64,000 nucleotides of DNA, taken from contig NZ_BSEC01000001.1 of NCBI RefSeq assembly GCF_027923385.1, positions 3,136,001-3,200,000 on the forward strand, in the 5' to 3' direction. This DNA is from Methylocystis echinoides. Its GTDB lineage: Bacteria; Pseudomonadota; Alphaproteobacteria; Rhizobiales; Beijerinckiaceae. Positions 1-9,277 of this stretch are shown here, one piece after another. The position numbers and the translations under genes are program-made. How positions within the stretch are numbered: position 1 is the stretch's first letter; each line of letters starts with the position of its first letter. Under the pieces are notes generated by a model. The model did no database searches, was not told the DNA's origin, and worked only from the letters and a program-made list of their open reading frames with translations.

Positions 1-231
1 CGAACTGAAACTGTCTGGAGGATGGAAATATCGTTTGTCACGAGTGATTCAGTTCAGGCACGCTCTTATTGTCTCGTCGATCACAACGGACGCACCGACC
101 TTACCCTCGCTCGGTGAATTCAAGAGGGGACGACATCAAGAAGCTTCTCGGCTTGTTGTGAATGGGGACCGCGCCTGTCGGCTCATCGTCCCCATTCGAC
201 CAGTCAGACCGATGAATATGGTCTCCTAAGT

Positions 232-411
232 TCAGCCACCACCGCCGCCGCCAATTGTCGTCGCTGCGGTGCCCATTCTGGTGTTGATGTTGGTGCCGAG
301 CGTTTGGAACGCGCCCATCGCCACCAATGCAATCAAAGCGACAAGGAGAGCATACTCAACCATAGAGGCTCCCGATGTGTTCTTGCGAAACCTTTGTAGA
401 ATATTCGCCAT
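232..411 (-). CDS. flp: Flp/Fap-type pilin prepeptide, 59 aa
   Basis: Major subunit of an Flp (type IVb, Tad) pilus. It is secreted through the inner membrane, cleaved by the CpaA peptidase and assembled outside the cell. The translation has a short basic leader, then SGASMVEYALLVALIAL. This is the Flp signature: cleavage after Gly, Glu at position +5 with Tyr at +6, and one hydrophobic helix. The C-terminus is a run of six glycines before TGA. The ATG at 411 follows an AAGGAGA ribosome site five bases upstream. At 59 residues it is within the normal pilin range. It is divergent from cpaA and next to the tad ATPase/platform genes, which supports the assignment. Confidence 0.93.
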   Translation of the reverse strand: MANILQRFRKNTSGASMVEYALLVALIALVAMGAFQTLGTNINTRMGTAATTIGGGGGG

Positions 412-749
412 GAGACTCTCCTTCTTCTCGGACTTGCGGCGTTACCCCCGCTGCGTCCATGAACTCTACCCACATCATTGTGTGAATTAATTTTACATTT
501 TTCAAGATATCAGCAATTTTATTTTTGCTTTCATGTTATTTTTCGGCGTAACTCGATATTTAACAGCATGGTAAACGCTCAGACGGCGTCTCTTGGGGCG
601 ACAGAGACCGGCGGCCCGGGCGAAGATGCGGAAAAGTGTAATGCTTCCAATAGCTTAGACGAGCCATGTGATTTCTTCCTGGGGGCGGTCTAAACAGGGT
701 CAAAACCCCAACTTGAAAGCAAAAGAGACATGACTTTGGGATTTTTATA
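412..749. other. Divergent intergenic region between flp and cpaA
   Basis: No gene is visible here. The part at 485-560 is clearly more AT-rich than the rest of the window and probably carries the flp promoter on the minus strand. I could not fix a convincing -35/-10 pair, and I saw no sigma-54 motif. The cpaA start at 750 has no good ribosome site. Confidence 0.5.
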
Positions 750-1250
750 ATGGTTCTGCTCCTCCTTATATTTCCGCTTTGCTTAATCATTGCGGCGATA
801 AGTGACTTGCTGACAATGACGATCCCAAACTGGCTATGCGCAACCTTGGCGTTGGTGTTTTTTGTAGTTGCTTCGTGTTTCGGCCTGCCTCAAAGCGTTA
901 TTTTGATACACATTATTACAGCGATACTGATACTTTTCTTAGGATTTTCGATGTTTTATTTCGGCTGGCTGGGTGGAGGCGATGCTAAGCTTATTACGGC
1001 TGTTTCACTTTGGCTCGACGGGGGGAGCTTGTTACGCTTCTTCTTTACGATGGCGATCTGGGGAGGCATTCTTGCGCTCCTTTTTCTGTTTTTCAGGTCG
1101 GCTCGCCTGCCGGAGTTGCTGATGAAACGACCCTTCATCGCACGCCTTGCGGAGCCATCGGCCGGCATCCCTTACGGCGTCGCCATCGCGATTGGTGGAA
1201 TTCTGGCCTATCCGCACTCTGCTCTTTGGCAATTGGCAGGACGAATATAG
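750..1250 (+). CDS. cpaA: CpaA/TadV prepilin peptidase
   Basis: Inner-membrane aspartic peptidase (A24 family) that removes the leader of Flp prepilin. The 166-residue protein is almost entirely hydrophobic, with about five or six membrane segments. It carries both active-site Asp regions: ISDLLTMTIPNWL near residue 20 and GWLGGGDAKL near residue 75. The short form without the methyltransferase domain is typical of CpaA/TadV. It runs away from the flp gene it serves and is convergent with the TPR gene at 1343. Confidence 0.92.
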   Translation: MVLLLLIFPLCLIIAAISDLLTMTIPNWLCATLALVFFVVASCFGLPQSVILIHIITAILILFLGFSMFYFGWLGGGDAKLITAVSLWLDGGSLLRFFFTMAIWGGILALLFLFFRSARLPELLMKRPFIARLAEPSAGIPYGVAIAIGGILAYPHSALWQLAGRI

Positions 1251-1342
1251 AATCGTAATGCCGCCCTCTGCGGGACTTCGCCGAAATGACGGCGTCTCGC
1301 TGCGGTGTTTCGAGGAATGCAATCAATCACTGAAAGGCGGAT

Positions 1343-1867
1343 CTAGCGTGGCCAGCCCCAGATGTATGGGTCACCGCCCCAGTAATAATTCTGACCCGCG
1401 TTGAGCATGTTTATGTTGTTTTCGATCGTCGGATTTCCGGGATCCAGCTGGCGCGCCCGGCCAAGGAGTCTCGCCGCCTCCTTCATCCTCCCCCTCAGCA
1501 TGTAGGAATATCCGTGATTATTGAGATAGACCGCATTTTCGCCGATCAGCAGACGCACCTCCCTGTAAGCTCTCTCGGCAAGATCGAATCGGCCGAGTCG
1601 ATCATAGCTGCTTGCGAGCCCGAGCCATGCGGCGCTGTTGCGTGGATTTACTTCGACGGCTCGCCTGAAACTGAATTCAGCATTACCGAAGTTGCCTGCG
1701 ATAAATTGTGCATGCCCTAATCGCGCATCTTCATCGCCAAGATAGAATCTCGGGCCAGCCGGACGCTCCACGTAGGGCCATGGCTCACAGAAGGCGGCCG
1801 CAGGAAAGAGCCAAGCCAGACTCAGAAGGAGCGATGACGCCTTTGATCTCGTCTGCAACTTTGTCAT
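1343..1867 (-). CDS. TPR protein of the tad locus (TadD-like)
   Basis: Secreted or periplasmic tetratricopeptide protein of 174 residues at the end of the tad operon, where TadD-type TPR lipoproteins usually sit. TPR units cover roughly residues 45-150 (for example AQFIAGNFGNAEFSFRRAVE). The N-terminus is a signal peptide with LLLSLAWLFPAAAFC. A Cys is present at the expected end of the h-region, but the lipobox is not canonical. I chose the ATG at 1867, which has GAGAAG upstream and does not overlap tadC. A longer reading to 1906 needs a TTG start inside tadC. Confidence 0.8.
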   Translation of the reverse strand: MTKLQTRSKASSLLLSLAWLFPAAAFCEPWPYVERPAGPRFYLGDEDARLGHAQFIAGNFGNAEFSFRRAVEVNPRNSAAWLGLASSYDRLGRFDLAERAYREVRLLIGENAVYLNNHGYSYMLRGRMKEAARLLGRARQLDPGNPTIENNINMLNAGQNYYWGGDPYIWGWPR

Positions 1868-1874
1868 CAGCTTC

Positions 1875-2795
1875 TCATTTCTGCAGCGCCATCGCCTTGA
1901 TGACAACGGGCGTCATTATCGCGATCAAAATGACAGGAAAGATGAAAATCCCGAGCGGAACAAGCATTTTAACAGGAAGCTTATTGGCTTCTTCTTCCGC
2001 CCTCAAGAGTCTTTTTATTCTCATTTCCTCGGAATAAACACGCAGAGCGTCCGATACGTCAGATCCCAGCTCCATTGACTGTTTAATCAGAACCGCGAAG
2101 GAGCGAACCTCGTCGACATCAATTCGATCGCATAAATTATCGAAGGCCTCAAAGAGTTCACGACCCGCTCGTATTTCCCGGAGCATGACTCTGAAGTTGA
2201 GCGCGAGAGGCTTCGATCGCTCGTAAAATTCCTCTGTCACCCTATCAAATGCAGCGTTCAATGCGAGGCCCGCATCCACACAGACGACCAGAAGGTCCAG
2301 AAAGTCTGGAAAAATTCGCACATAGGCGGCTTTGACCGCTCTCGTGCGCCACCTCAAAAACATGTCTGGAATCAGATAGCCCGCATATGAACATGTAATC
2401 AACAACAGTATTTGACTGTTAGCCGGCCAGTGAGGAACGAAGGCTTCCAGGATGAAAAATCCGATTGCCGCTGAAACAAGTATCGATACGACTGTGAAGG
2501 CGATGAAAAGCTCGGGTGCATATCTGTAGAAATAGCCGGCCCTGACCATGTCCATTCGGATTTTGGTTCTCTGGCTCTTCGAGAGATATTCAGTTAAGGC
2601 ATTTAAGTCTATTCTCTCCGCGACATGCTTGATCAGTGCGGCAGGGGAACTTGTCTCGCTCCCTATGCTGGACTCAAGTCGCTTCATTATGATGGCTCGG
2701 CGCTCGATTGCCCGGCCCAAACTCAACACGCTCAATACAATTGCGAGGAACGTTAATACAATTACCACCCATATGTATATGCTGTCCTCGATCAT
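1875..2795 (-). CDS. tadC: TadC, type II secretion F-domain platform protein
   Basis: Inner-membrane platform protein of the Tad pilus machine, working with TadB and the TadA ATPase. It has an N-terminal membrane segment, then a cytoplasmic T2SSF domain (about residues 130-290) with the family pattern around DLLVVCVDAGLALNAAF, and C-terminal membrane segments. A GTG at 2798 directly precedes the ATG at 2795. The ATG is better spaced from the GAAGAGAG ribosome site, so it was chosen. It starts 11 bases after tadB, so translation is probably coupled. Confidence 0.93.
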   Translation of the reverse strand: MIEDSIYIWVVIVLTFLAIVLSVLSLGRAIERRAIIMKRLESSIGSETSSPAALIKHVAERIDLNALTEYLSKSQRTKIRMDMVRAGYFYRYAPELFIAFTVVSILVSAAIGFFILEAFVPHWPANSQILLLITCSYAGYLIPDMFLRWRTRAVKAAYVRIFPDFLDLLVVCVDAGLALNAAFDRVTEEFYERSKPLALNFRVMLREIRAGRELFEAFDNLCDRIDVDEVRSFAVLIKQSMELGSDVSDALRVYSEEMRIKRLLRAEEEANKLPVKMLVPLGIFIFPVILIAIMTPVVIKAMALQK

Positions 2796-2806
2796 CACGA
2801 CTCTCT

Positions 2807-3766
2807 TCAGAAGTCGAATTTCAACAGATAGCGAATGTATATGTAACCTGTGAATAGGAGACCGACCGACAGAAACAAAGCGTAATGAGCCATAGGCTCA
2901 TTGTATATCTCTCCATAGTAGGTTGGGTTTATGAGATGAATCGCGATCACGATGCCCACCGGCAGAAGCGTCAGAAATATACCTGAGGCGCGACCTTCGG
3001 ACGTCAGGGCGCTGACTTTCTGTCGTAGTCGGAATCTCTCTCTGATGAGGGTGGCGAGTCGCCCCACGATTTCTGCAAGACTTCCCCCGGACTGTGCATG
3101 GATCGCAACGGCCGCCTCTACATAGACAAGGTCACGCAATCCCACGCGATCCGACATTGCCTGCAAGGCTTCAGTTATGCCAAGGCCGTGACGCATCTCG
3201 TCATAGACTAACCCGAATTCCGTCCCGATTGGATCAGGGCACTCGCGCGCTGCGAGTGAAATGGCTGTTTGTGTAGGATGTCCTGCGCGCAAGCTCCTGA
3301 CGATAATCTCGAGTGCATCAGGCAACTGCTCTTCGAATTTCGCTATTCTGGTGTCGCGCACTCTCTTGAGAAACAGAATAAATCCAATCGCGCAGGTAAG
3401 GAAAGCCGACAAATAGCCATAGGGCTGAAATTGAGTAAAATAGAGAACTAGAAAAAAGACCGCGATAAAGACGCCTAACACTTTCATCAGGAAGGGCATG
3501 TCAAGCAGGTCCAGCCCTGTTTGAATCATCCATTTGTTCAGATTGGGAAAACGCCTGCTGAAGGCAACGTTGTACAGGCCTCGCTTCTGCCGGAACAGGC
3601 GCAAGGCCTCCCCTTCGTCTGTTCCCTTTTCAAGGGCCTCGAGTCGTGCGTTCTTCGCTTTCCGGTATTGAGAGTCGACCGCATAATATCGATAGAATGC
3701 AAATATCGCTAATGACACACAAAGGAAAACGAAAAACAGGGAATAGGTTATTATCGGGTCATCCAT
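2807..3766 (-). CDS. tadB: TadB, type II secretion F-domain platform protein
   Basis: First of the paired inner-membrane platform proteins of the Tad secretion system (319 residues). It has an N-terminal membrane helix, a basic cytoplasmic stretch, two central membrane helices, then the T2SSF domain (EEQLPDALEIIVRSLRAGHP, near residue 150) and two C-terminal helices. It follows tadA/cpaF by 16 bases and precedes tadC by 11, the standard tadABC order. Confidence 0.95.
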   Translation of the reverse strand: MDDPIITYSLFFVFLCVSLAIFAFYRYYAVDSQYRKAKNARLEALEKGTDEGEALRLFRQKRGLYNVAFSRRFPNLNKWMIQTGLDLLDMPFLMKVLGVFIAVFFLVLYFTQFQPYGYLSAFLTCAIGFILFLKRVRDTRIAKFEEQLPDALEIIVRSLRAGHPTQTAISLAARECPDPIGTEFGLVYDEMRHGLGITEALQAMSDRVGLRDLVYVEAAVAIHAQSGGSLAEIVGRLATLIRERFRLRQKVSALTSEGRASGIFLTLLPVGIVIAIHLINPTYYGEIYNEPMAHYALFLSVGLLFTGYIYIRYLLKFDF

Positions 3767-3782
3767 CGACTCGGCCCTACAG

Positions 3783-5231
3783 TTAAAGCGTCGAAGAACT
3801 TTCGAAGTAGGACGAGGGCACTTCGAGCCCCATTGCCTTCAATCGCACCAGGAAGGCCGGCCTCAAGCCCGTGGGTTGGAAACTCCCGATCACATTACCT
3901 GACTCTCCAACGCCCTCTCTCACATACCGGAATATTTCCTGCATCTGGACAACTTCTCCCTCCATGCCGGTGATTTCCGTCAGGCTGACAACCTTTCGTT
4001 TGCCATCGCTTTGGCGCTGCAACTGCAGGATCAACTGAACTGCTGAGGCGATCTGCTGTCTTATGGCACGCATGGATAGTCCAAGCCCTGCCATGCCCAC
4101 CATGTTTTCCATTCGACGCACTGCATCTCGGGGCGTGTTCGCGTGAATTGTGGTCATGGAGCCCTCATGACCCGTGTTCATCGCCTGGAGCATGTCGAAC
4201 GCTTCGCCGCCTCTGCATTCGCCCACTATGATTCTGTCTGGCCGCATGCGCAACGCATTCTTGACAAGGTCGCGCATCTTGATCTCGCCCTTCCCTTCCG
4301 CATTTGGAGGTCGCGTCTCCATCCTCGCCACATGGGGCTGCTGAAGCTGAAGCTCGGCGGCGTCTTCGATCGTTACGAGACGCTCGTCGTGAGGGATATA
4401 ATTAGACAGAGCGTTGAGCATTGTGGTTTTGCCGGATCCGGTGCCGCCGGAAATCAGCATCGAAATTCGCCCGCGCGCGGCAATTTCAAGTAGTTCGGCC
4501 ATGGCCTGCGGTATCGCGCCGAGTTCCACCAGACGGTCCATCGAAATTTTCTGCTTCGCAAACTTTCGGATCGAGACGAGGGGCCCATCAATCGCGATCG
4601 GTCGGATTGCAATATTGACGCGAGAGCCATCAAGCAGACGACAGTCGCAAAGCGGAGACGATTCATCCACGCGACGACCAACCGATGAGACAATCTTGTA
4701 GATGACCCTCAGCAGATGCGCTTCGTCGTTGAAGCGCACGGATGTCGGGCGCAATTTACCGCCACGCTCGACGAAAACTTTCTCGTGGCCATTGATCAAT
4801 ATGTCGTTCACGGTCGGGTCTCGAAGCAATGGCTCCAGCGGCCCCAGCCCGTTCATTTCATCCAGGATGCGCGAGACGAGGCTTTCGACCTCATTCTGGT
4901 TCAACACCAGATTTTCCCTGTGCGCGTAATCAGTGGCCACAGTCTTGATCTGCTGGCGCACCACCCCGACGGGCATCTTGTCCAGATTATTGAGATTGAA
5001 ATCGTCGATGATCTGGTTTTGCAACTTGATCAGATGCTCGAGCGATTGCGCGCCGAAGATTTCCGAAGACGCATCCACGTTCGGATGGATTTTTTCCGAG
5101 GCAACCGCAACATCGACGATGCGCGCCCTGTCGCCATCGACAATGACGTCGCTTGCCTGCTTCGGCGGCTCCGCGCCGCTGGCGTTGCTTTCCTTATTCT
5201 TCGATAGGTCGAAACGCATCGATGCCCCCAT
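3783..5231 (-). CDS. cpaF: TadA/CpaF secretion ATPase
   Basis: Cytoplasmic hexameric ATPase that powers Flp pilus assembly (482 residues, usual length). The N-terminal domain includes DPTVNDILING. The Walker A loop GGTGSGKTTM lies near residue 264, followed by the Asp box (VTIEDAAELQLQQPHVARME), Walker B (RPDRIIVGECRGGE) and His box (MTTIHANTPRDA). All catalytic motifs are intact. The ATG at 5231 is used; an ATG four codons in, preceded by GGGGG, is also possible. It lies between cpaE and tadB on the same strand. Confidence 0.96.
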   Translation of the reverse strand: MGASMRFDLSKNKESNASGAEPPKQASDVIVDGDRARIVDVAVASEKIHPNVDASSEIFGAQSLEHLIKLQNQIIDDFNLNNLDKMPVGVVRQQIKTVATDYAHRENLVLNQNEVESLVSRILDEMNGLGPLEPLLRDPTVNDILINGHEKVFVERGGKLRPTSVRFNDEAHLLRVIYKIVSSVGRRVDESSPLCDCRLLDGSRVNIAIRPIAIDGPLVSIRKFAKQKISMDRLVELGAIPQAMAELLEIAARGRISMLISGGTGSGKTTMLNALSNYIPHDERLVTIEDAAELQLQQPHVARMETRPPNAEGKGEIKMRDLVKNALRMRPDRIIVGECRGGEAFDMLQAMNTGHEGSMTTIHANTPRDAVRRMENMVGMAGLGLSMRAIRQQIASAVQLILQLQRQSDGKRKVVSLTEITGMEGEVVQMQEIFRYVREGVGESGNVIGSFQPTGLRPAFLVRLKAMGLEVPSSYFESSSTL

Positions 5232-5249
5232 GCCCCGGATTTGTTCATT

Positions 5250-6407
5250 TCATCGAGAGGCGCGCTTCTCCTGAATAAACGCGGCGATGCATATGATATC
5301 TTTCGAAATTCCTGCCTGCGGCTTCGTTTGCACCATGGAGACGCCGATATCCACGCATTCCATCGCGAAATTCCGGTCCCGACGAACATAGAGGATATGA
5401 GTGTCCGGAAAAAGAGCGGCTGCGTCAAAGCGATGCGCGATGGAGCCGATCAAATTGGTGCTCGCGTCCGTGAGGACGATAGAGATCAATTCAGGGCGCA
5501 CGCCGGCAGCGCGCAAATGATCGCACTTTCGTTTTAAAAGCTTGATCGACGGCACATTATAGAGCGCAGTCAGAATGACGAGATCGGAAGCCTTGACCAT
5601 CTCTTTTGTTTCTATCGACGCGCGGTCAGGAATGTCGAGAATGATCGTTGGATAGATTTCATCAATGCAATTGAGAAACTCGAGGATGGAGGTTTGCGGG
5701 ATAGGCGCCCGCGCGCCCGAGGTGGGGATACTGGCAAAAATGTCGACGCCCGAAGGGTGCTGGGCGGCGAGCATGCCGATCATGAAACTATCCAGACGCG
5801 AGGGATTATCTGCTATTCCGGTCAAATCCAGTTTCGGCTGCAAATTGAGGTATTCGCAAACGACGCTGCTCTCGAGGTTGAGATCCAGCATCGCTACCTT
5901 TTCCGTCTTCGCTTCCGCCTTTTTGCCAGCGAGGGAAGACGCGAGGGCGATCCCGGTCTCCATGGCGAGAGTGGTGTTTCCAACCCCGCCGCCGACGCCG
6001 ATGAAAGAAACCATAAATCCCGGACGATTGCCCTGGCCTTCGCTCGGCTTCTCGTGGCGCGAAATGAAATTGTCGAGCTCCCGTGCGGCTGAGCTCCAGT
6101 CTGACGCGTCGACAAACCCAAGATGCAACAACCGCTTGTAGTCTTCGGCTGTAAGATGGTCAGAGATGTAAAAGACGTTGACGCGGGGAAGGCGGGAATC
6201 CGCCAGACTTTCAATTTCCGCAACGCTCGACTCCGCGTCGCCCGCCACGATCAACAACGCGGACTTTTCCGGTTTCGCCTTCAGTTCAGCGACGGCTGCC
6301 GGGACGGCGCTCAGGCGCGTCAGCGCGCAGCCGCGGACGGCGGCTACTTTCTCGATCTGCTCCGTTCGAGGGGTATTTTTTTCGCCTGTGACAAGAAAGA
6401 TATGCAT
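5250..6407 (-). CDS. cpaE: CpaE/TadZ pilus localisation ATPase-like protein
   Basis: MinD/ParA-superfamily protein that places the Tad machinery at the pole. The N-terminal half (residues 1-125) is a receiver-like domain without a clear phospho-acceptor pattern. The C-terminal half begins with the deviant P-loop IGVGGGVGNTTLA (about residues 135-148) and continues with MLDLNLESS and ILDIPDRAS, in the Walker A' and B positions. The P-loop has Val-Gly-Asn where most ParA proteins have Lys-Gly-Gly. This is common in TadZ and suggests weak or altered ATPase activity. First gene of the cpaE-cpaF-tadB-tadC-TPR run. Confidence 0.92.
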   Translation of the reverse strand: MHIFLVTGEKNTPRTEQIEKVAAVRGCALTRLSAVPAAVAELKAKPEKSALLIVAGDAESSVAEIESLADSRLPRVNVFYISDHLTAEDYKRLLHLGFVDASDWSSAARELDNFISRHEKPSEGQGNRPGFMVSFIGVGGGVGNTTLAMETGIALASSLAGKKAEAKTEKVAMLDLNLESSVVCEYLNLQPKLDLTGIADNPSRLDSFMIGMLAAQHPSGVDIFASIPTSGARAPIPQTSILEFLNCIDEIYPTIILDIPDRASIETKEMVKASDLVILTALYNVPSIKLLKRKCDHLRAAGVRPELISIVLTDASTNLIGSIAHRFDAAALFPDTHILYVRRDRNFAMECVDIGVSMVQTKPQAGISKDIICIAAFIQEKRASR

Positions 6408-7205
6408 CTTGGGGAACTGCTTTGCGTGAAGCGCGGCTTTATGAAGCTACTTTATAAAATTAGCACAATGTGGAATACAAGCCTTCGCCGCATGAAATTG
6501 CAAGGCGATCCAATCGGATAGAACGCCCCGGGCGGCCTGAGGCGCCGGCCGCGCAGCGGAGGCCGTCTCACCGGCGTCGCGCGCGAGACGAAACCGAATG
6601 TAACATACTGTGATGGCGCGCGTTCTGCGCTTTACGAGGCACTGCGCGGCTGTCGTCGGCCCGCTCTGCGCGCGCCGGGACAGACGTATCGACGCCATGG
6701 GAAATGCTGGGGATCAAGGAATGAGCTGGCTGACGACGCAGTCGTCCGCGAACGCGTCTCACCCCGGAATTCGCTGCTTGCAGGGAATTTCGCGTCAATC
6801 GGCACAATTCCGGCCTGTTTGGATCGCCGTTACGCAGTAGATTCAGCCAGCTAGGGCGCAAATCCCCTCAGGCGCGCAACAGGGAAATTTTTCACGCAAT
6901 GAGGGGACAGGTCCCTTCGGGACAGGGCCGTCATGGGGCAATTCACACTTGCCGATCGGGGAATCAAGTGGACCGGCTCTCATCGAGCGAACGTCGCATT
7001 TTGAACGGCTTCCTGACCGAGCCTGATCCTGATCGGGCGCGGCCGGTCCGCACCCAGCCCAGGCGGCAATGAGCGAGCAGCTTGTTCAAACTCTTTGGCG
7101 GCAAGAATGTCTGAGACCGACGCGCCGCCTTCCGCGATAGATGCCTCGGAGGCGCCGCCATCTGCGTAGCAGGTTAACGCCGCGCCGCCCTGAGAAGCGT
7201 CTAAG
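6408..7205. other. Gene-poor region upstream of cpaE
   Basis: About 800 bases with no convincing gene. The part next to 6408 is relatively AT-rich (6440-6480) and likely holds the cpaE promoter on the minus strand. At 6980-7200 the minus strand has an open frame with ordinary-looking protein composition, ending in a TGA at 6980. It has no credible start or family match, so I read it as possible gene debris. A small inverted repeat (GGACAGG/CCTTCGGGACAGG) lies near 6905-6930. Confidence 0.4.
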
Positions 7206-8660
7206 CTAGTCCCATACCATTGTAAGTCCGAGATCAAAGTATGCATCATCTGTAATTGTGACACACAGCACCGATGTGTTATTCCATCCAGATACATTTT
7301 CGACGATGTGATGGATTTTATCGCCATTTTCAATAACAACATTGTTCACCTTGAAATATGGATATTTGTCGTTCCAGCCAAGGTGGACACCCTTGACTTG
7401 AACAATCCATGAATAGTATCCGTCACCACCATCCTTTATGATAGAGCCATAAGCTTGAACCAAATCTCCTGAGTCTCTGACGTAAGCGCTATCGCTACAT
7501 GCCCAGTAATACGTTTGATACTTACCGTAATGTTCACGAAACCAAGGTTCTCTCTTACAAATTATTTTGGCTGGCTCCATGATTTGTCGCTCTAAGCGCG
7601 AAGTATCCTTCATCGCCGGGCTGTCGGCCTTCGGCAATTCAGTAGGCGGCAACGTGGGAAGCTGCCCGGTTTCCATTTTGTCGAGCAAATCGGTTAGGCG
7701 GCGCCACTTCTGGATTTCCTCGGCCGCAGCGCCATCGAGGCACTTTCTGGCAGCGATATTTTCTTTCATGCCCTTTGCGAACTCGACGAGCGAAACCGAC
7801 GCTGATTTGTCATCCTTCTGATTGTCCGCCGCAGTTTCCGACTCAATTGGCGGCCTCTTTGGATGCCGGCTTACAATTGAAAGATGCTCCTTCGACATTT
7901 CTTCGAGCGCTTTCGGCGGCGCGGCGCCGGGCGCCGCCAGCGCCGAGAATATCTTCAAAGGATCACGATCTTTGAATGCTTCTTTCGTCAGCGCACGCCC
8001 CTGCTGCTCCGTGCGGCTCTCAACATAGGTGAACACGCCTGGCGCCGCACGATAAACCTGAACGGTGCTGCCGGTTGCCGTCGCAAACTCGGTTGCCGGT
8101 GAAACGCGACGGTTTTGATCGTCCGTTACGAAGACGCCGGTGTAGTCTGAGAGTCGACATGACGGCTCCCGCCCCGTGGGCATTGTCACGACCGACGGCA
8201 GAGGGTCCTTCCGCTTCCGGATATCAGTCTGAACCTGCCTAGGCTCAGGAGACCTTGCGGCGCTCGGCCTTGCTGAGCGCTTTTCCGAAGCGCTTGTCTT
8301 CCGGGCGATGACCGGCCTTGGGGGCTCTCGCACTGATAGGTATTTGCGCCGCAAGGGTTCACGGCGCTCAACGTCGGAACGAGGGGGAATGAAGCGCTCG
8401 GGCTCCCGCTCCCAATGCGCACGACCGGAACCGATCGGATTGCCGAAGCGCCGTCCGATCGTCGATCCGGGCCACTGGGGGTGCGCTGGTTCTGACTTCT
8501 GGCGAGGAGGGAGAACCACACGCTGATTTATGCCCCACCCGCGTCGGACTTCAGGGAACCTCAACATGCCTCGACGAGACGGATCAATTTGCTGGGCCAC
8601 TGCGTCTGGGACATTCAGGGGATTGATCAAAGCGAAAATGAGCGCCAAGCATCGATGCAT
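7206..8660 (-). CDS. Secreted protein of unknown function, 484 aa
   Basis: Not recognised as any family. The ATG at 8660 gives a typical Sec signal peptide (MHRCLALIFALI followed by NVPDAVAQQ) and has GAGGGG upstream, so it is preferred over longer readings. The mature part has three zones: a basic Pro/Arg/Ser-rich stretch (about residues 25-160); a middle zone with Glu/Lys-rich helices (about 240-370); and a C-terminal domain rich in Tyr, Trp and Gly with three or more Cys (about 385-484, ending LGLTMVWD), which looks like a small beta domain. The codon use matches a native gene, but neighbouring IS debris marks this as accessory sequence. Confidence 0.65.
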   Translation of the reverse strand: MHRCLALIFALINPLNVPDAVAQQIDPSRRGMLRFPEVRRGWGINQRVVLPPRQKSEPAHPQWPGSTIGRRFGNPIGSGRAHWEREPERFIPPRSDVERREPLRRKYLSVREPPRPVIARKTSASEKRSARPSAARSPEPRQVQTDIRKRKDPLPSVVTMPTGREPSCRLSDYTGVFVTDDQNRRVSPATEFATATGSTVQVYRAAPGVFTYVESRTEQQGRALTKEAFKDRDPLKIFSALAAPGAAPPKALEEMSKEHLSIVSRHPKRPPIESETAADNQKDDKSASVSLVEFAKGMKENIAARKCLDGAAAEEIQKWRRLTDLLDKMETGQLPTLPPTELPKADSPAMKDTSRLERQIMEPAKIICKREPWFREHYGKYQTYYWACSDSAYVRDSGDLVQAYGSIIKDGGDGYYSWIVQVKGVHLGWNDKYPYFKVNNVVIENGDKIHHIVENVSGWNNTSVLCVTITDDAYFDLGLTMVWD

Positions 8661-8908
8661 CTCACGCCCCTCAATTACGGTAGGCAACAACCGGAATTTA
8701 ATCCAGGAGTTACAATATCGCACGACTGAGAGTGCGGTCGGAGCGCCGCCCACTGAGGCAAATTGTCACTTCATGTCCTCATTTTCCAACCTTATCGCAG
8801 CCCTTCGATGACGCGCCGGTCATCAATCTTGGCCTTCCCGCCACTGTCTGTCGGCAGATGGGGCCTCCCGGAAATTCGCTACGAACCAAACTGGCATGTC
8901 GAGGCCAT

Positions 8909-9273
8909 TGCGATGAAGGCGAACCTCATTTCGCTTCCCTCGCAAAGAAGGCTGCGGCCTTTTTTAGGATGCCGCACTCCGCCCGCAGTTTGGCTTCTTC
9001 ACGGCGCAGCCGCTCGATTTCCAGTTGCTCCGGCTTCTGCTGGCTGCGTCCGGGAAAGGTCTGCGCGGGATCCGACGTCAGCTCCCGAACCCAGCGCCGC
9101 AACACGCTCTCATGCACATCCAGATCGCAGCAGGCCTGCGCGACGGTGACGCCACGCTCCTTCACCAATCGAACCACCTCGACCTTGAACTCCCGACTGA
9201 ATATCCATCTCGCCGTAACCATCCTCCGGCCTCAACACCGTTTCTCGGCGTCCACAAAACCGGCAGCAGTTCA
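8909..9273 (-). mobile_element. Truncated IS3-family insertion sequence
   Basis: The left end begins with TGAACTGC at 9273, the usual IS3-family terminus, five bases beyond the stop of the TonB receptor gene. It contains an intact orfA and the ATG of orfB (8929), which overlaps the orfA stop in an ATGA arrangement. The orfB frame gives MRFAFIA, the normal IS3 orfB beginning, and loses similarity at about 8909. The rest of orfB and the right end are missing, so the element cannot move by itself. Confidence 0.8.
8926..9222 (-). CDS. IS3-family transposase OrfA
   Basis: DNA-binding subunit of an IS3 transposase, 98 residues. It has a helix-turn-helix (FSREFKVEVVRLVKERGVTV, then AQACCDLDVHESVLRRWVRE) and a C-terminal leucine-zipper-like segment that ends ILKKAAAFFAREAK, the standard OrfA tail. 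ATG start at 9222. It is intact but orphaned, since orfB is cut off after seven codons. Confidence 0.88.
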   Translation of the reverse strand: MVTARWIFSREFKVEVVRLVKERGVTVAQACCDLDVHESVLRRWVRELTSDPAQTFPGRSQQKPEQLEIERLRREEAKLRAECGILKKAAAFFAREAK

Positions 9274-9277
9274 GGCC

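Noticed and set aside
35-229. Plus-strand 64-codon open frame at the window start
   Set aside because: No ribosome site or recognised feature; it sits just past the 3' end of the convergent flp gene.
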